Shown: one piece after another, positions 20,717-30,321 of the stretch
Position numbering within the stretch: the first letter of the stretch is position 1
Layout of the letters: each line of letters opens with the position of its first letter
DNA from: Flavobacteriaceae bacterium
Lineage (GTDB): Bacteria > Bacteroidota > Bacteroidia > Flavobacteriales > Flavobacteriaceae
DNA length: 64,000 bases
Assembly (NCBI GenBank): GCA_024742935.1
Contig: JANSXN010000005.1
Location: 1 to 64,000, forward strand
Direction: 5' to 3'
Notes under the pieces: model-generated
Seen by the model: the letters and a program-made list of their open reading frames with translations, nothing else
Databases searched by the model: none
What the model was told of the DNA's origin: nothing
Position numbers and translations under genes: made by a program

Positions 20717-21796
20717 ATGGAAGAAAAGTTAATGTCAAAAAAGAAACCTTCCTTTCCTGTAAAGGATTTTCTTTTTCAATATTTAAAAAGATACAATCGT
20801 GATATGACCATTCCGGTGTTTTATGACGATTTACTCCGTTTTACAGGGTCTGTTGCTGTATACGACAAGAATGATGAAGACACCTTGTGGGTGAGTGTCT
20901 ATTTTTCTGACTCTGAGCGAGAGGAATTGGTTCACAATCTAAAACAGGTTTATACCATTCTTTTTTCTGATGGGGGTGATGATGTTACAGAATTTTTGAG
21001 CGTTGATGCTATTGACTACTGTACTTTTGGAAATTCAAAACCCTTTCGCATAAAAATAAGAAATATTCTCAATGACAATTACACCTATTTTTATATCAAA
21101 AGAGCCGATGCCTCCCGTATTTATGGGCTTGAACTCGAGCATGCATTGTCGCCAAACAGAATCAATTTTGTAGTACACGGAGATACCTTGATTGAAGAAC
21201 ATATTGCCGGAATTCCCGGTGATGTGTTTATCGAAAATGAACTCGATAATCTTGATGGGTATGGAAAAACCCAAATCGCAAAAGAATTTGTAAAGTTTAA
21301 TGAACGTTGCATGATGCTTTTGCTGGGGGATATGCGCTCATATAATTATGTGATTGTACCCACACACGATTTTGATCATGTTAAATATAAAATAAGAGCC
21401 ATTGATTTTGACCAGCAATGCTATGAAGGAAATTTAAAAGTGTATCGCCCTCAGTTTTTTAAGGAAAATTTTAAAATGGTTGATTTAGTAGCATCCAAGC
21501 TGCACGAAACCTCCATCGAGCAATACCGAAAAGAAGAACGCTCTTTATTAGCAAAAAGAATTATCTCCTCTCAAAGCCGTTTGAGAATGCTTATAAGGTG
21601 TATGATGAAAGACCAGATTTCTTCAACTTCAAACCTCAAAGAGCTAAGAACTCAGTTGTATGAACTCACTTATGATATGAAATTTAAACGTTGTAAATCA
21701 ATGGGTCAAATTGTCAAAACAGCCCTTGAGTTTATCAAACGAAATTATGAGACGGTAAACACTAAAAAAGTGGCAGAAATAAAGGCAATGCAGTGA
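20717..21796 (+). CDS. conserved hypothetical protein; possible divergent kinase/APH-like fold
   Basis: 359 aa ORF; motifs EHIAGIPGD, LLLGDMRSYNYVIVP, IRAIDFDQQCYEGN. Confidence 0.75.
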   Translation: MEEKLMSKKKPSFPVKDFLFQYLKRYNRDMTIPVFYDDLLRFTGSVAVYDKNDEDTLWVSVYFSDSEREELVHNLKQVYTILFSDGGDDVTEFLSVDAIDYCTFGNSKPFRIKIRNILNDNYTYFYIKRADASRIYGLELEHALSPNRINFVVHGDTLIEEHIAGIPGDVFIENELDNLDGYGKTQIAKEFVKFNERCMMLLLGDMRSYNYVIVPTHDFDHVKYKIRAIDFDQQCYEGNLKVYRPQFFKENFKMVDLVASKLHETSIEQYRKEERSLLAKRIISSQSRLRMLIRCMMKDQISSTSNLKELRTQLYELTYDMKFKRCKSMGQIVKTALEFIKRNYETVNTKKVAEIKAMQ

Positions 21797-22855
21797 TTAG
21801 GTTTTCTGCTCTTTGTTGAAATACACCAAATAATAATACATTTGTTTCTCCTCATCCCAGCCTTTTTCAATAAAGCGTTCAGCAGATTCCGGATTGATAA
21901 AATCCATTTTTATCTGAATATTGGTATCTAGATTAATCACATTTTTAATGCTTTTTCTTGCGGCAGTCACAGCATTATTGGCAATCGGAAAATTTGAAAT
22001 ATCTTCAATGTGGTACTTAGGAGCCTTTTCTTGTTTGTAATGCCTAAACTCCGGATGTAAATCCGGATTGTCAATCACTTCGTTCATAAAGTTGGTTTCC
22101 TCAAACTCATCATTTTTCGCAAAATAGTTCACACTTCGGTTCATAAATAGTACCTCCTGTTGTTTGTCTTCTGAAGGAAGTACCACATCACGGGCAAAAT
22201 CCTGGCAAAACTTCAAGTATTTTTTGGTATAAAAAATTTCGTCTTCAAAAAGTGAAACCCCCAGAAAGCTTTCTAACCAGTAACGCGTGTCATATTTATT
22301 GGAATCAACAGAAAGAATTTTATAACCTTCTTCTTTTTTGGTGTTGAAAATCAAACAACCTTTATCCAGTTTATTCAAGTTAATACCCTGCTGAAGAATA
22401 AGATCTAACTGATTTTCCTTTTCCTCAAAAAGCAAAAAATCCTGTTTGATTTCAGATTTAAAAATCCCGATACCATCCACTTTTTCATTGTCAATTTGCA
22501 TATTCTCCAGATAGGCCACATACACTTCGCCGCTTTTAATATGAGGATGCTGTGATTGCTCATAGAGGTGTTTTGCAATTTCCAAACTCAAAGCATGCGA
22601 CTCAATTGGGTTGTCAAAAAGATTTGAAACCAAATTGAATAAAGGGTGAAACTCCAAATCCTGTTCGTGCTTAAACTGATAATAACTCTCTTCTTTGTCC
22701 CTGAATGGTTTAAAGAAAAATTCCTTGATGAGAGGAGTTAATTCGTCATCCAGCTTGTAAGGACTTTGTGATAAAATCACAGATTCATTTCTGCTTTTGT
22801 TTCCCACTTTATGGATAGAAAGTGATTCGATTTGGGTGTTGTATAAATTGATCAT
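21797..22855 (-). CDS. nucleoid-associated protein, NdpA/YejK-like (37-kDa nucleoid-associated family)
   Basis: 352 aa; overall NA37-like organisation (IESLSIHKVGNKSRNE..., internal GIGIFKSEIKQDFL). Confidence 0.8.
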   Translation of the reverse strand: MINLYNTQIESLSIHKVGNKSRNESVILSQSPYKLDDELTPLIKEFFFKPFRDKEESYYQFKHEQDLEFHPLFNLVSNLFDNPIESHALSLEIAKHLYEQSQHPHIKSGEVYVAYLENMQIDNEKVDGIGIFKSEIKQDFLLFEEKENQLDLILQQGINLNKLDKGCLIFNTKKEEGYKILSVDSNKYDTRYWLESFLGVSLFEDEIFYTKKYLKFCQDFARDVVLPSEDKQQEVLFMNRSVNYFAKNDEFEETNFMNEVIDNPDLHPEFRHYKQEKAPKYHIEDISNFPIANNAVTAARKSIKNVINLDTNIQIKMDFINPESAERFIEKGWDEEKQMYYYLVYFNKEQKT

Positions 22856-23031
22856 TATATTGTAATGCGTTGATTGAGTGTTTATTATAATTCAGTCTAT
22901 TGCCGAAATTTAGAATTTTAAAAATACCATTTTTTACTTGGGCTCAAAGAAAATAGCACTTTAGTTATTAACCATTTTTGTTTAATTTCTTAATTTTTTT
23001 GTAAAACAATTTTTTATATTAAAAATTCAAA

Positions 23032-23039
23032 TATATTTG
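23032..23039 (+). promoter_or_regulatory. Bacteroidetes-type -7 promoter element of the his operon
   Basis: TATATTTG matches TAnnTTTG; 19 nt before the leader ATG. Confidence 0.6.
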
Positions 23040-23058
23040 CATCATCAAACTTTTAAAA

Positions 23059-23112
23059 ATGAAATTAATCACTTTACATCACCATCATCATTCTGGCCAA
23101 CAGGCGAGCTGA
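23059..23112 (+). CDS. hisL: his operon leader peptide MKLITLHHHHHSGQQAS
   Basis: 17 codons with five consecutive His codons directly upstream of an attenuator hairpin and hisG. Confidence 0.93.
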   Translation: MKLITLHHHHHSGQQAS

Positions 23113-23143
23113 TGATTCTATGTAGTGATTTTACATAAAATTT

Positions 23144-23176
23144 AAAACCCGTCTGAGTATCTCTGACGGGTTTTTT
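23144..23176 (+). terminator. his attenuator terminator
   Basis: AAAACCCGTC-T-GAG-TAT-CTC-T-GACGGGTTTTTT. Confidence 0.93.
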
Positions 23177-23222
23177 CATGACTTCCCTTTTGGTTTTACT
23201 CAGACACAACTAAAAAGATAAA

Positions 23223-24080
23223 ATGAGTAAACTAAAAATTGCCATCCAAAAAAGTGGCCGCTTGAGTGAAAAATCCATCAAGCTCATTCAGGAGTGTGGA
23301 ATCAAGGTTTCAAATGGTGAGCGTAAACTCAAATCTGAGTCCTCAAATTTTCCTATTGAAATCCTCTTTTTGCGTGACGACGACATCCCGCAATATGTGG
23401 AACAAGGCGTTGTAGATATTGGAATTCTCGGCGAAAATGAAGTCTGGGAAAAAGAAAAAAACGTAACCGTCGTTTCAAAACTGGGTTTTGCTAACTGTAA
23501 GCTTTCACTTGCCATTCCAAAAGATGAAATCTATACAGATAGTTCCTATTTTTCCGGAAAGCGTATTGCAACTTCCTATCCCAACATCCTTCAAAGGTAT
23601 TTTGATGCTAAAAACATTACAGTCGAAATTGAAGAAATTGGCGGTAGTGTTGAAATTGCCACAGGAATTGGCCTCGCTGATGCTGTTTTTGATATCGTAA
23701 GCACCGGAAGTACCCTTTTAATGAATGGACTCAAGGAAGTGGAAGTGGTTACAAAAAGTGAAGCGGTACTAATCTCAAACACAAAATTAAGTAACGAAAA
23801 ACAAGAAATACTTGACCGGCTTCTCTTTAGAATCAATGCCGTTAAAAACGGAAGCGATCACAAATACATCCTTCTTAACTGCCCTGTTAAAGCCCTCGAT
23901 CAAATCACCCAACTAATTCCCGGAATGAAATCACCCACCATTTTACCTCTGGCCAATAAGGAATGGTGCAGCTTACATTCAGTGGTAAAAGAAGATGAAT
24001 TCTGGGACGTCATAGACCAATTGAAAGCCCACGGTGCAGAGGGAATTCTTGTTGTCCCAATTGAAAAAATGGTACTCTAA
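23223..24080 (+). CDS. hisG: ATP phosphoribosyltransferase
   Basis: KLKIAIQKSGRLSEKS...DAVFDIVSTGSTL; first gene of the his operon. Confidence 0.97.
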   Translation: MSKLKIAIQKSGRLSEKSIKLIQECGIKVSNGERKLKSESSNFPIEILFLRDDDIPQYVEQGVVDIGILGENEVWEKEKNVTVVSKLGFANCKLSLAIPKDEIYTDSSYFSGKRIATSYPNILQRYFDAKNITVEIEEIGGSVEIATGIGLADAVFDIVSTGSTLLMNGLKEVEVVTKSEAVLISNTKLSNEKQEILDRLLFRINAVKNGSDHKYILLNCPVKALDQITQLIPGMKSPTILPLANKEWCSLHSVVKEDEFWDVIDQLKAHGAEGILVVPIEKMVL

Positions 24081-24094
24081 AAAAATAGATTCAA

Positions 24095-25384
24095 ATGAAA
24101 AAAATAAAATTTCCCAAGCCTGAAACCTGGCCCGAATTGTCAAAGCGACCTTTGATTGATTTTACATCGATTTCAGATACGGTTCAAAAGGTATTTCAGG
24201 CGATTAAAAATAATGGAGATGGAAGTGTAAAAGCATATACTAACCTGTTTGATGGAGTAGAACTTGAAAAACTTCAAGTGTCTCAAGACGAAATCAAAAA
24301 AAGTCTGGAGAGAGTGCCTGAAGATTTAAAACAAGCCATCCAGCTTGCTGCTGCAAACATTGAAAAATTTCACAGAACGCAAATTGATCAACCACAAAAA
24401 ACAGAAACCACAACAGGTGTTGTTTGCTGGCGTGAAAGCAGGCCCATAGATCGAGTAGGTATTTACATTCCCGGAGGAACAGCACCCTTGTTTTCAACAG
24501 TATTGATGCTCGGTATTCCCGCAAAAATTGCCGGATGTTCCGAAATTGTTTTATGCACTCCGCCAGATAAGAACGGAACTATCAATCCAACAATTTTATA
24601 CACCGCTCAACTCATAGGAATCACAAAACTCTTTAAAGTTGGTGGTATTCAAGCGGTTGCTGCTATGACATTCGGGACCGATAGTATTCCCCATGTAGAT
24701 AAAATTTTTGGTCCCGGAAATCAATATGTCACAGCTGCCAAGCTACAAGCACAGAATTATGGAGTCGCCATCGATATGCCTGCCGGACCCAGTGAGGTAC
24801 TGGTTATTGCAGATCAAAGTGCTGTTCCTTCATTTGTTGCAGCCGATTTGCTTTCTCAGGCAGAACATGGAACCGATAGTCAGGTGATTTTGCTTTCTGA
24901 TCATGAACAAATCATCGATGCTGTGCTTAAAGAAGTCACCATCCAAATGGAAGCGCTTCCGCGAAAGCAATTGGCTGCACAAGCCTTGTTGAGTAGTAAG
25001 GCTATTCTACTTAAATCAGTGGAAGAATGCATTAATTTTAGCAATCAATATGCTCCTGAACACTTGATTTTAGCCATTGAAAACTATAACGAAGCTATCC
25101 CCAAAATCACAAATGCAGGCTCTGTTTTTCTTGGTAATTACAGCTGTGAAAGTGCCGGCGATTATGCCAGCGGGACCAATCACACCTTGCCCACAAACGG
25201 CTATGCCCGCAATTACAGCGGTGTTTCGCTGGACAGTTTTGTCAAAAAAATCACCTTTCAGGAACTTAGTTCACAAGGAATTAGAAACATAGGCCCTGCC
25301 ATCGAGCTCATGGCCGAAGCAGAACAACTGCAAGCACACAAAAATGCAGTCACCTTACGTCTTAAAGCTTTACAAAATGGATAA
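24095..25384 (+). CDS. hisD: histidinol dehydrogenase
   Basis: VGIYIPGGTAPLFSTVLM, DMPAGPSEVLVIAD, SAGDYASGTNHTLPT. Confidence 0.97.
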   Translation: MKKIKFPKPETWPELSKRPLIDFTSISDTVQKVFQAIKNNGDGSVKAYTNLFDGVELEKLQVSQDEIKKSLERVPEDLKQAIQLAAANIEKFHRTQIDQPQKTETTTGVVCWRESRPIDRVGIYIPGGTAPLFSTVLMLGIPAKIAGCSEIVLCTPPDKNGTINPTILYTAQLIGITKLFKVGGIQAVAAMTFGTDSIPHVDKIFGPGNQYVTAAKLQAQNYGVAIDMPAGPSEVLVIADQSAVPSFVAADLLSQAEHGTDSQVILLSDHEQIIDAVLKEVTIQMEALPRKQLAAQALLSSKAILLKSVEECINFSNQYAPEHLILAIENYNEAIPKITNAGSVFLGNYSCESAGDYASGTNHTLPTNGYARNYSGVSLDSFVKKITFQELSSQGIRNIGPAIELMAEAEQLQAHKNAVTLRLKALQNG

Positions 25385-26402
25385 TATAGAGAATTTAGTA
25401 AGAGAAAACATTCGCAAACTGAAACCGTATTCCAGTGCGCGTGAAGAATTTAGTGGAACTAAAGGCATTTTTCTGGATGCCAATGAAAATCCGTTTGGCG
25501 AGTTCAATCGGTATCCGGATCCGTATCAAAAACAGTTGAAAGAAAAATTGAGTCAATACAAGGAGATTCCATCAAAAAACATCTTTATAGGGAACGGAAG
25601 CGATGAAATCATCGATCTGGTTTTTCGTATATTCTGTGAGCCGGGTAAAGATAAAGTGATCACTTTCCCACCTACCTATGGTATGTATGAAGTCTCTGCA
25701 GCAATCAATAACGTGGAAGTAATAACCGTCCCTTTAACTATTGATTTTCAAATAGATTTTGAAGCCTTCAATAAACAAATAGAGACAAATGAAAACATCA
25801 AAATTGTGTTTGTGTGTTCACCAAACAACCCCACCGGAAACAGCATCAACAAAATCGAAAAACTGCTGAAATCAAATACCATCGTGGTCGTAGATGAAGC
25901 CTACATTGACTTTTCAGATCATCCTTCACTTCTTGGGAAATTTTTGAATTTCCCCAATTTGATTGTCCTGCATACCTTTAGTAAATCCCTTGGTTTGGCA
26001 GCAGCCAGAGTGGGCGTAGCCTATGCAGGTGAAGACATCATCAAGCTGATGAATAAAGTAAAACCACCTTACAATGTGAGCACCCTAAATCAAAAAGCCG
26101 CACTGAAGGTACTTAAAAATCATGAAGCTACGAGAAGACATCTCGACCTGATTTATAAAGAAAGAAAACGGGTTTTTAAAGCCCTTTTGAAACTGGAGCG
26201 AGTCATTAACATCTACCCATCAGATGCCAATTTTCTTTTGGTGGAACTTAAAGATGCCACTGCAGTTTACAACAAACTGGTTGAAAAGAATATCATCATT
26301 AGAAACAGAACTAATGTGGTCAAAAACTGCGTGCGCATCACCATTGGAACTTCTGAAGAAAACAACCAATTAATCAAAGAACTTAAAATGCTAAGTATAT
26401 GA
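25377..26402 (+). CDS. hisC: histidinol-phosphate aminotransferase
   Basis: [15 protein letters not shown]... LDANENPFG ... [16 protein letters not shown] at 25377 preferred over the track start 25344. Confidence 0.96.
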   Translation: MDNIENLVRENIRKLKPYSSAREEFSGTKGIFLDANENPFGEFNRYPDPYQKQLKEKLSQYKEIPSKNIFIGNGSDEIIDLVFRIFCEPGKDKVITFPPTYGMYEVSAAINNVEVITVPLTIDFQIDFEAFNKQIETNENIKIVFVCSPNNPTGNSINKIEKLLKSNTIVVVDEAYIDFSDHPSLLGKFLNFPNLIVLHTFSKSLGLAAARVGVAYAGEDIIKLMNKVKPPYNVSTLNQKAALKVLKNHEATRRHLDLIYKERKRVFKALLKLERVINIYPSDANFLLVELKDATAVYNKLVEKNIIIRNRTNVVKNCVRITIGTSEENNQLIKELKMLSI

Positions 26403-27490
26403 AAAAAATACTCTTTATAGACCGTGACGGTACACTTGTCATTGAGCCACCGATAGATTATCAGCTCGACAGCCTTGAAAAACTGGAGTTTTATCCGGGT
26501 GTGTTTCAGTACCTGGCGCGCATCGCTGCAGAACTCGATTTTGAATTGGTGATGGTCACCAATCAGGATGGCTTAGGAACGTCATCTTTTCCTGAAGACA
26601 CCTTTTGGCCCGCACAAAATAAAATCATTCAGGCCTTTGAAAATGAAGGGATTTATTTTTCGGAAATTTTGATTGACAAATCCTTTCCTGGGGACAATGC
26701 ACCCACCAGAAAACCGGGAACTGCACTACTCACACATTACATCAAAGGAAATTATGATATGGAAAATTCCTATGTTATAGGCGACCGAATGACAGACGTG
26801 CAACTTGCAAAAAACCTGGGTTCAAAGGCTATTTTTATTTCAGAAGGGAATAATGAAGATGCTATATTAAATACAACTTCATGGAGTGAGATTTACACCT
26901 TTTTGAAAGCGCTTCCGCGAAAGGAAACGGTGCTGCGCACCACAAATGAAACCCAAATCAGTGTCACAGTCAACCTCGATGGCTCCGGGAAAAGCAGTAT
27001 CAGCACTGGACTCGGTTTTTTTGACCATATGCTGGAGCAAATCGCTAAACATGGAAATCTGGATTTGAGTATTCAAGTGCAAGGCGATTTACACATCGAT
27101 GAACACCACACCATTGAAGATGTTGCCATCACTTTTGGTGAGGCGTTTTTAAAGGCTTTGGGTTCTAAAAAAGGCATTGAGCGTTATGGATTTTTATTGC
27201 CTATGGACGACTGTTTGGCACAGGTGGCAATTGATTTTGGCGGCAGACCCTGGTTGGTTTGGGAAGCAGATTTTAAACGTGAAAAAATAGGAGAGATGCC
27301 CACCGAAATGTTTATGCACTTTTTCAAATCCTTTAGTGACCACGCAAAATGCAACCTGAATATCAAAGCCGAAGGAGAGAACGAACATCACAAGATTGAA
27401 GCAATTTTTAAAGGGTTTGCGAAAGCGATAAAAAACGCCGTTTCAAAAACTGAAAATTATTCCATACCCAGCACAAAAGGTACTTTATGA
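26399..27490 (+). CDS. hisB: bifunctional histidinol-phosphatase / imidazoleglycerol-phosphate dehydratase
   Basis: N-terminal HAD (LFIDRDGTL) plus C-terminal IGPD ([27 protein letters not shown]). Confidence 0.97.
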   Translation: MKKILFIDRDGTLVIEPPIDYQLDSLEKLEFYPGVFQYLARIAAELDFELVMVTNQDGLGTSSFPEDTFWPAQNKIIQAFENEGIYFSEILIDKSFPGDNAPTRKPGTALLTHYIKGNYDMENSYVIGDRMTDVQLAKNLGSKAIFISEGNNEDAILNTTSWSEIYTFLKALPRKETVLRTTNETQISVTVNLDGSGKSSISTGLGFFDHMLEQIAKHGNLDLSIQVQGDLHIDEHHTIEDVAITFGEAFLKALGSKKGIERYGFLLPMDDCLAQVAIDFGGRPWLVWEADFKREKIGEMPTEMFMHFFKSFSDHAKCNLNIKAEGENEHHKIEAIFKGFAKAIKNAVSKTENYSIPSTKGTL

Positions 27491-28065
27491 TTGCGATACT
27501 AAAATACAATGCAGGAAACACCACTTCGGTTAAAAACGCTGTGGAACGACTGGGCTTTACCTGTCTGGTTACCGATGACCTTGAAATCATTCAAAAAGCA
27601 GACAAAGTCATCTTTCCCGGAGTGGGAGAGGCAAGTACCGCAATGGCTTATTTGAAAGAACGAAAGCTTGACATCCTTATAAAATCACTACAACAACCCG
27701 TTTTAGGTATTTGTTTGGGCTTGCAATTGCTTTGCAAACACAGCGAAGAGGGAGACACGACCTGTATCGGGGTTTTTGAGGTTGAAGTAAAGCGGTTTCC
27801 AAATGTTATCATCGTTCCGCATATGGGATGGAATGTAATGGTTTTGAAGGATAATAAACTACTCAAAGGCATTTCAGAAAATGACGATGTGTATTTCGTT
27901 CACAGCTATTATGCTGAGGTTTCAGACGATACCACAGCAATCTGTAACTACGGAGTTCCGTTTAGTGCCGTGATGCAAAAAAATAATTTTTACGCCACCC
28001 AGTTCCACCCTGAAAAATCAGCCGGAGTAGGGGAGCGCATCCTTAAAAACTTCTTGAACCTATGA
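27487..28065 (+). CDS. hisH: imidazole glycerol phosphate synthase, glutamine amidotransferase subunit
   Basis: GICLGLQLL triad region, [13 protein letters not shown]. Confidence 0.97.
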   Translation: MIAILKYNAGNTTSVKNAVERLGFTCLVTDDLEIIQKADKVIFPGVGEASTAMAYLKERKLDILIKSLQQPVLGICLGLQLLCKHSEEGDTTCIGVFEVEVKRFPNVIIVPHMGWNVMVLKDNKLLKGISENDDVYFVHSYYAEVSDDTTAICNYGVPFSAVMQKNNFYATQFHPEKSAGVGERILKNFLNL

Positions 28066-28775
28066 GAATAATCCCAGCCATAGATATCATCAACGGAAAA
28101 TGTGTAAGACTCTCAAAAGGAGATTATACAACACAAAAAACATATAGTGAACGACCGCTTGAAGTAGCCAAATCGTTTGAAGACCACGGCATCAAATACT
28201 TGCATCTCGTCGATTTGGACGGCGCACGATCCAAACACATTGTCAATCATAAGATGCTGTATCAAATCGCCTCAAAAACAAATTTAAAAATCGATTTTGG
28301 TGGCGGCCTGAAATCAGATGCCGATCTAAAAATTGCTTTCGAAAATGGTGCCAGTCAAATTACCGGAGGAAGTATTGCAGTTTCAAATCCCGAAGTTTTT
28401 GAAAATTGGTTACAGTTGTATGGTGCCAAAAAAATCATTTTAGGCGCAGACGCCAATAACCGAAAAATTGCTACCCACGGATGGAAAGAAACTTCTACAC
28501 TTGATGTGATTGAATTTATTAAAAACTATGAATCCAAAGGCATCCAACAAGTGATTTGTACAGATATCGCTAAAGATGGCATGCTGCAAGGGCCTTCTTT
28601 TGAGCTTTACGCTGAAATAGTGAATGAAACTAAGGTTCAACTCATCGCCAGTGGAGGTGTTTCAGAATTTAATGACCTTATAAAACTAAGAGAGCTGGGT
28701 TGTGAAGGCGTTATTTTGGGAAAAGCGATATATGAAGGAAAAATTACGTTAAAAGAATTAGAAAAATTATGCTAA
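28062..28775 (+). CDS. hisA: ProFAR isomerase
   Basis: [22 protein letters not shown]. Confidence 0.97.
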   Translation: MRIIPAIDIINGKCVRLSKGDYTTQKTYSERPLEVAKSFEDHGIKYLHLVDLDGARSKHIVNHKMLYQIASKTNLKIDFGGGLKSDADLKIAFENGASQITGGSIAVSNPEVFENWLQLYGAKKIILGADANNRKIATHGWKETSTLDVIEFIKNYESKGIQQVICTDIAKDGMLQGPSFELYAEIVNETKVQLIASGGVSEFNDLIKLRELGCEGVILGKAIYEGKITLKELEKLC

Positions 28776-29527
28776 AAAAGAGAATAATACCTTGTCTTGA
28801 TATTGCTAACGGAAGGACTGTAAAAGGAGTTAATTTTATTGATATTCGGGATGCCGGTGATCCTATTGAACTCGCCAAACGCTATGTTGAAGAAGGTGCA
28901 GACGAACTCGTTTTTCTCGATATCACAGCTACCCTTGAAAAGCGCAAAACACTGGTTGCGCTTGTTACTGAAATTGCATCGGCGATCAATATTCCCTTTA
29001 CAGTTGGAGGTGGAATCAATACGCTTGAAGATGCTAAAGCTGTCATTCTCGCAGGCGCCGATAAGGTAAGTATCAACAGTGCAGCCATCAGAAACCCCGA
29101 GTTGATTTCAGAAATCTCAAGCCATTTTGGCAATCAATGTGTGGTAGTGGCAATGGACGTAAAAAACACAAATGGCGCGTGGAGCGTATTCAGTCACGGC
29201 GGTAAAACACCCACTGGTCTCGATGCTTTGGAATGGGCACTGGAAGCAGAACGTCGCGGTGCCGGTGAAATCTTGCTCACCTCTATGAACAACGACGGTA
29301 CCAAAAACGGTTTTGCCATTGATATAACAAACACCATTAGTAGAGCACTGAAAATCCCAGTGATTGCTTCGGGTGGAGCCGGGATGATGGTTCATTTTAA
29401 AGAAGTGTTTCAGCAAACAAAAGCCGGTGCTGCTCTGGCAGCGAGTATTTTTCATTTTGGAGAAATACCCATTCCGCAACTCAAAAAATATTTACAAACT
29501 CAAAAAATACCTGTAAGATGTCTATAG
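28769..29527 (+). CDS. hisF: imidazole glycerol phosphate synthase, cyclase subunit
   Basis: [22 protein letters not shown]. Confidence 0.97.
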   Translation: MLKKRIIPCLDIANGRTVKGVNFIDIRDAGDPIELAKRYVEEGADELVFLDITATLEKRKTLVALVTEIASAINIPFTVGGGINTLEDAKAVILAGADKVSINSAAIRNPELISEISSHFGNQCVVVAMDVKNTNGAWSVFSHGGKTPTGLDALEWALEAERRGAGEILLTSMNNDGTKNGFAIDITNTISRALKIPVIASGGAGMMVHFKEVFQQTKAGAALAASIFHFGEIPIPQLKKYLQTQKIPVRCL

Positions 29528-30105
29528 ACTTTTCAAAAACAGATGGCCTTGTCCCTGTCATAATTCAAGATTTTGCCAGCAATCAGGTCTTGATGCTTGG
29601 TTATATGAATGAAGAAGCTTTCGCCAAAACGAAACAAGATTGTAAAGTTACTTTTTTTAGCAGAAGTAAAAATCGGTTGTGGACGAAAGGGGAAACCTCC
29701 GGCAATTTTCTGCTAGTAAAAGAAATGTTGATTGACTGTGACCAAGACACCCTACTCATTAAAGCCGAACCCCAAGGACCCACTTGCCACACAGGAAGCA
29801 AAACTTGCTTCAAAGAAGAAACTGCCAAAGGGTTTCTCTATCAGTTAGAACAAACCATTAAAAAAAGAATAGAAACTGGTGATGAAAAATCATACACACG
29901 CGATTTGGTTCAAAAAGGCATCAACAAAGTCGCCCAAAAAGTGGGGGAAGAAGCCATTGAGCTCATAATAGAGTCCAAAGATTCCAATGAGGATTTGTTT
30001 AAAAATGAAGCAGCAGATTTGTTATTTCACTATTTGATATTGCTCAAGGTGAAAGGGTTTTCATTAGAAGAAATAGAACAAGTACTGAAATTAAGGGCAA
30101 AATAA
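29518..30105 (+). CDS. hisIE: bifunctional phosphoribosyl-AMP cyclohydrolase / phosphoribosyl-ATP pyrophosphatase
   Basis: [20 protein letters not shown]-terminal His[14 protein letters not shown]. Confidence 0.97.
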   Translation: MSIDFSKTDGLVPVIIQDFASNQVLMLGYMNEEAFAKTKQDCKVTFFSRSKNRLWTKGETSGNFLLVKEMLIDCDQDTLLIKAEPQGPTCHTGSKTCFKEETAKGFLYQLEQTIKKRIETGDEKSYTRDLVQKGINKVAQKVGEEAIELIIESKDSNEDLFKNEAADLLFHYLILLKVKGFSLEEIEQVLKLRAK

Positions 30106-30143
30106 ATTTTTAAAAAAATGATGGGATTTTAAAATCACTTAGC

Positions 30144-30151
30144 TATATTTG
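30144..30151 (+). promoter_or_regulatory. Bacteroidetes-type -7 promoter element of the trp operon
   Basis: TATATTTG, identical to the his box; ATG of the leader is 9 nt downstream. Confidence 0.6.
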
Positions 30152-30160
30152 TTTTTCAAT

Positions 30161-30226
30161 ATGAGAAACTCAAATCAATACAACGCTTGGTGGTGGCAAT
30201 CTAAATCCCGAATAGGATTCAGGTAG
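30161..30226 (+). CDS. trpL: trp operon leader peptide MRNSNQYNAWWWQSKSRIGFR
   Basis: 21 codons with three consecutive Trp codons (30188-30196), followed by an attenuator and trpE. Confidence 0.93.
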   Translation: MRNSNQYNAWWWQSKSRIGFR

Positions 30227-30260
30227 TTGTGCCATGTTTTTTTGTAACCAAAATAAACCA

Positions 30261-30288
30261 AGCCCGCTGAATCCAGCGGGCTTTTTTT
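30261..30288 (+). terminator. trp attenuator terminator
   Basis: AGCCCGCTG-AATC-CAGCGGGCT, perfect 9-bp stem, followed by a T run. Confidence 0.95.
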
Positions 30289-30321
30289 ATGCCAAAAAAT
30301 CGAGAATTTAAGAAACATACA

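Noticed and set aside
29117-29479. 120-aa minus-strand ORF
   Set aside because: Antisense to hisF; composition looks like a codon-bias shadow
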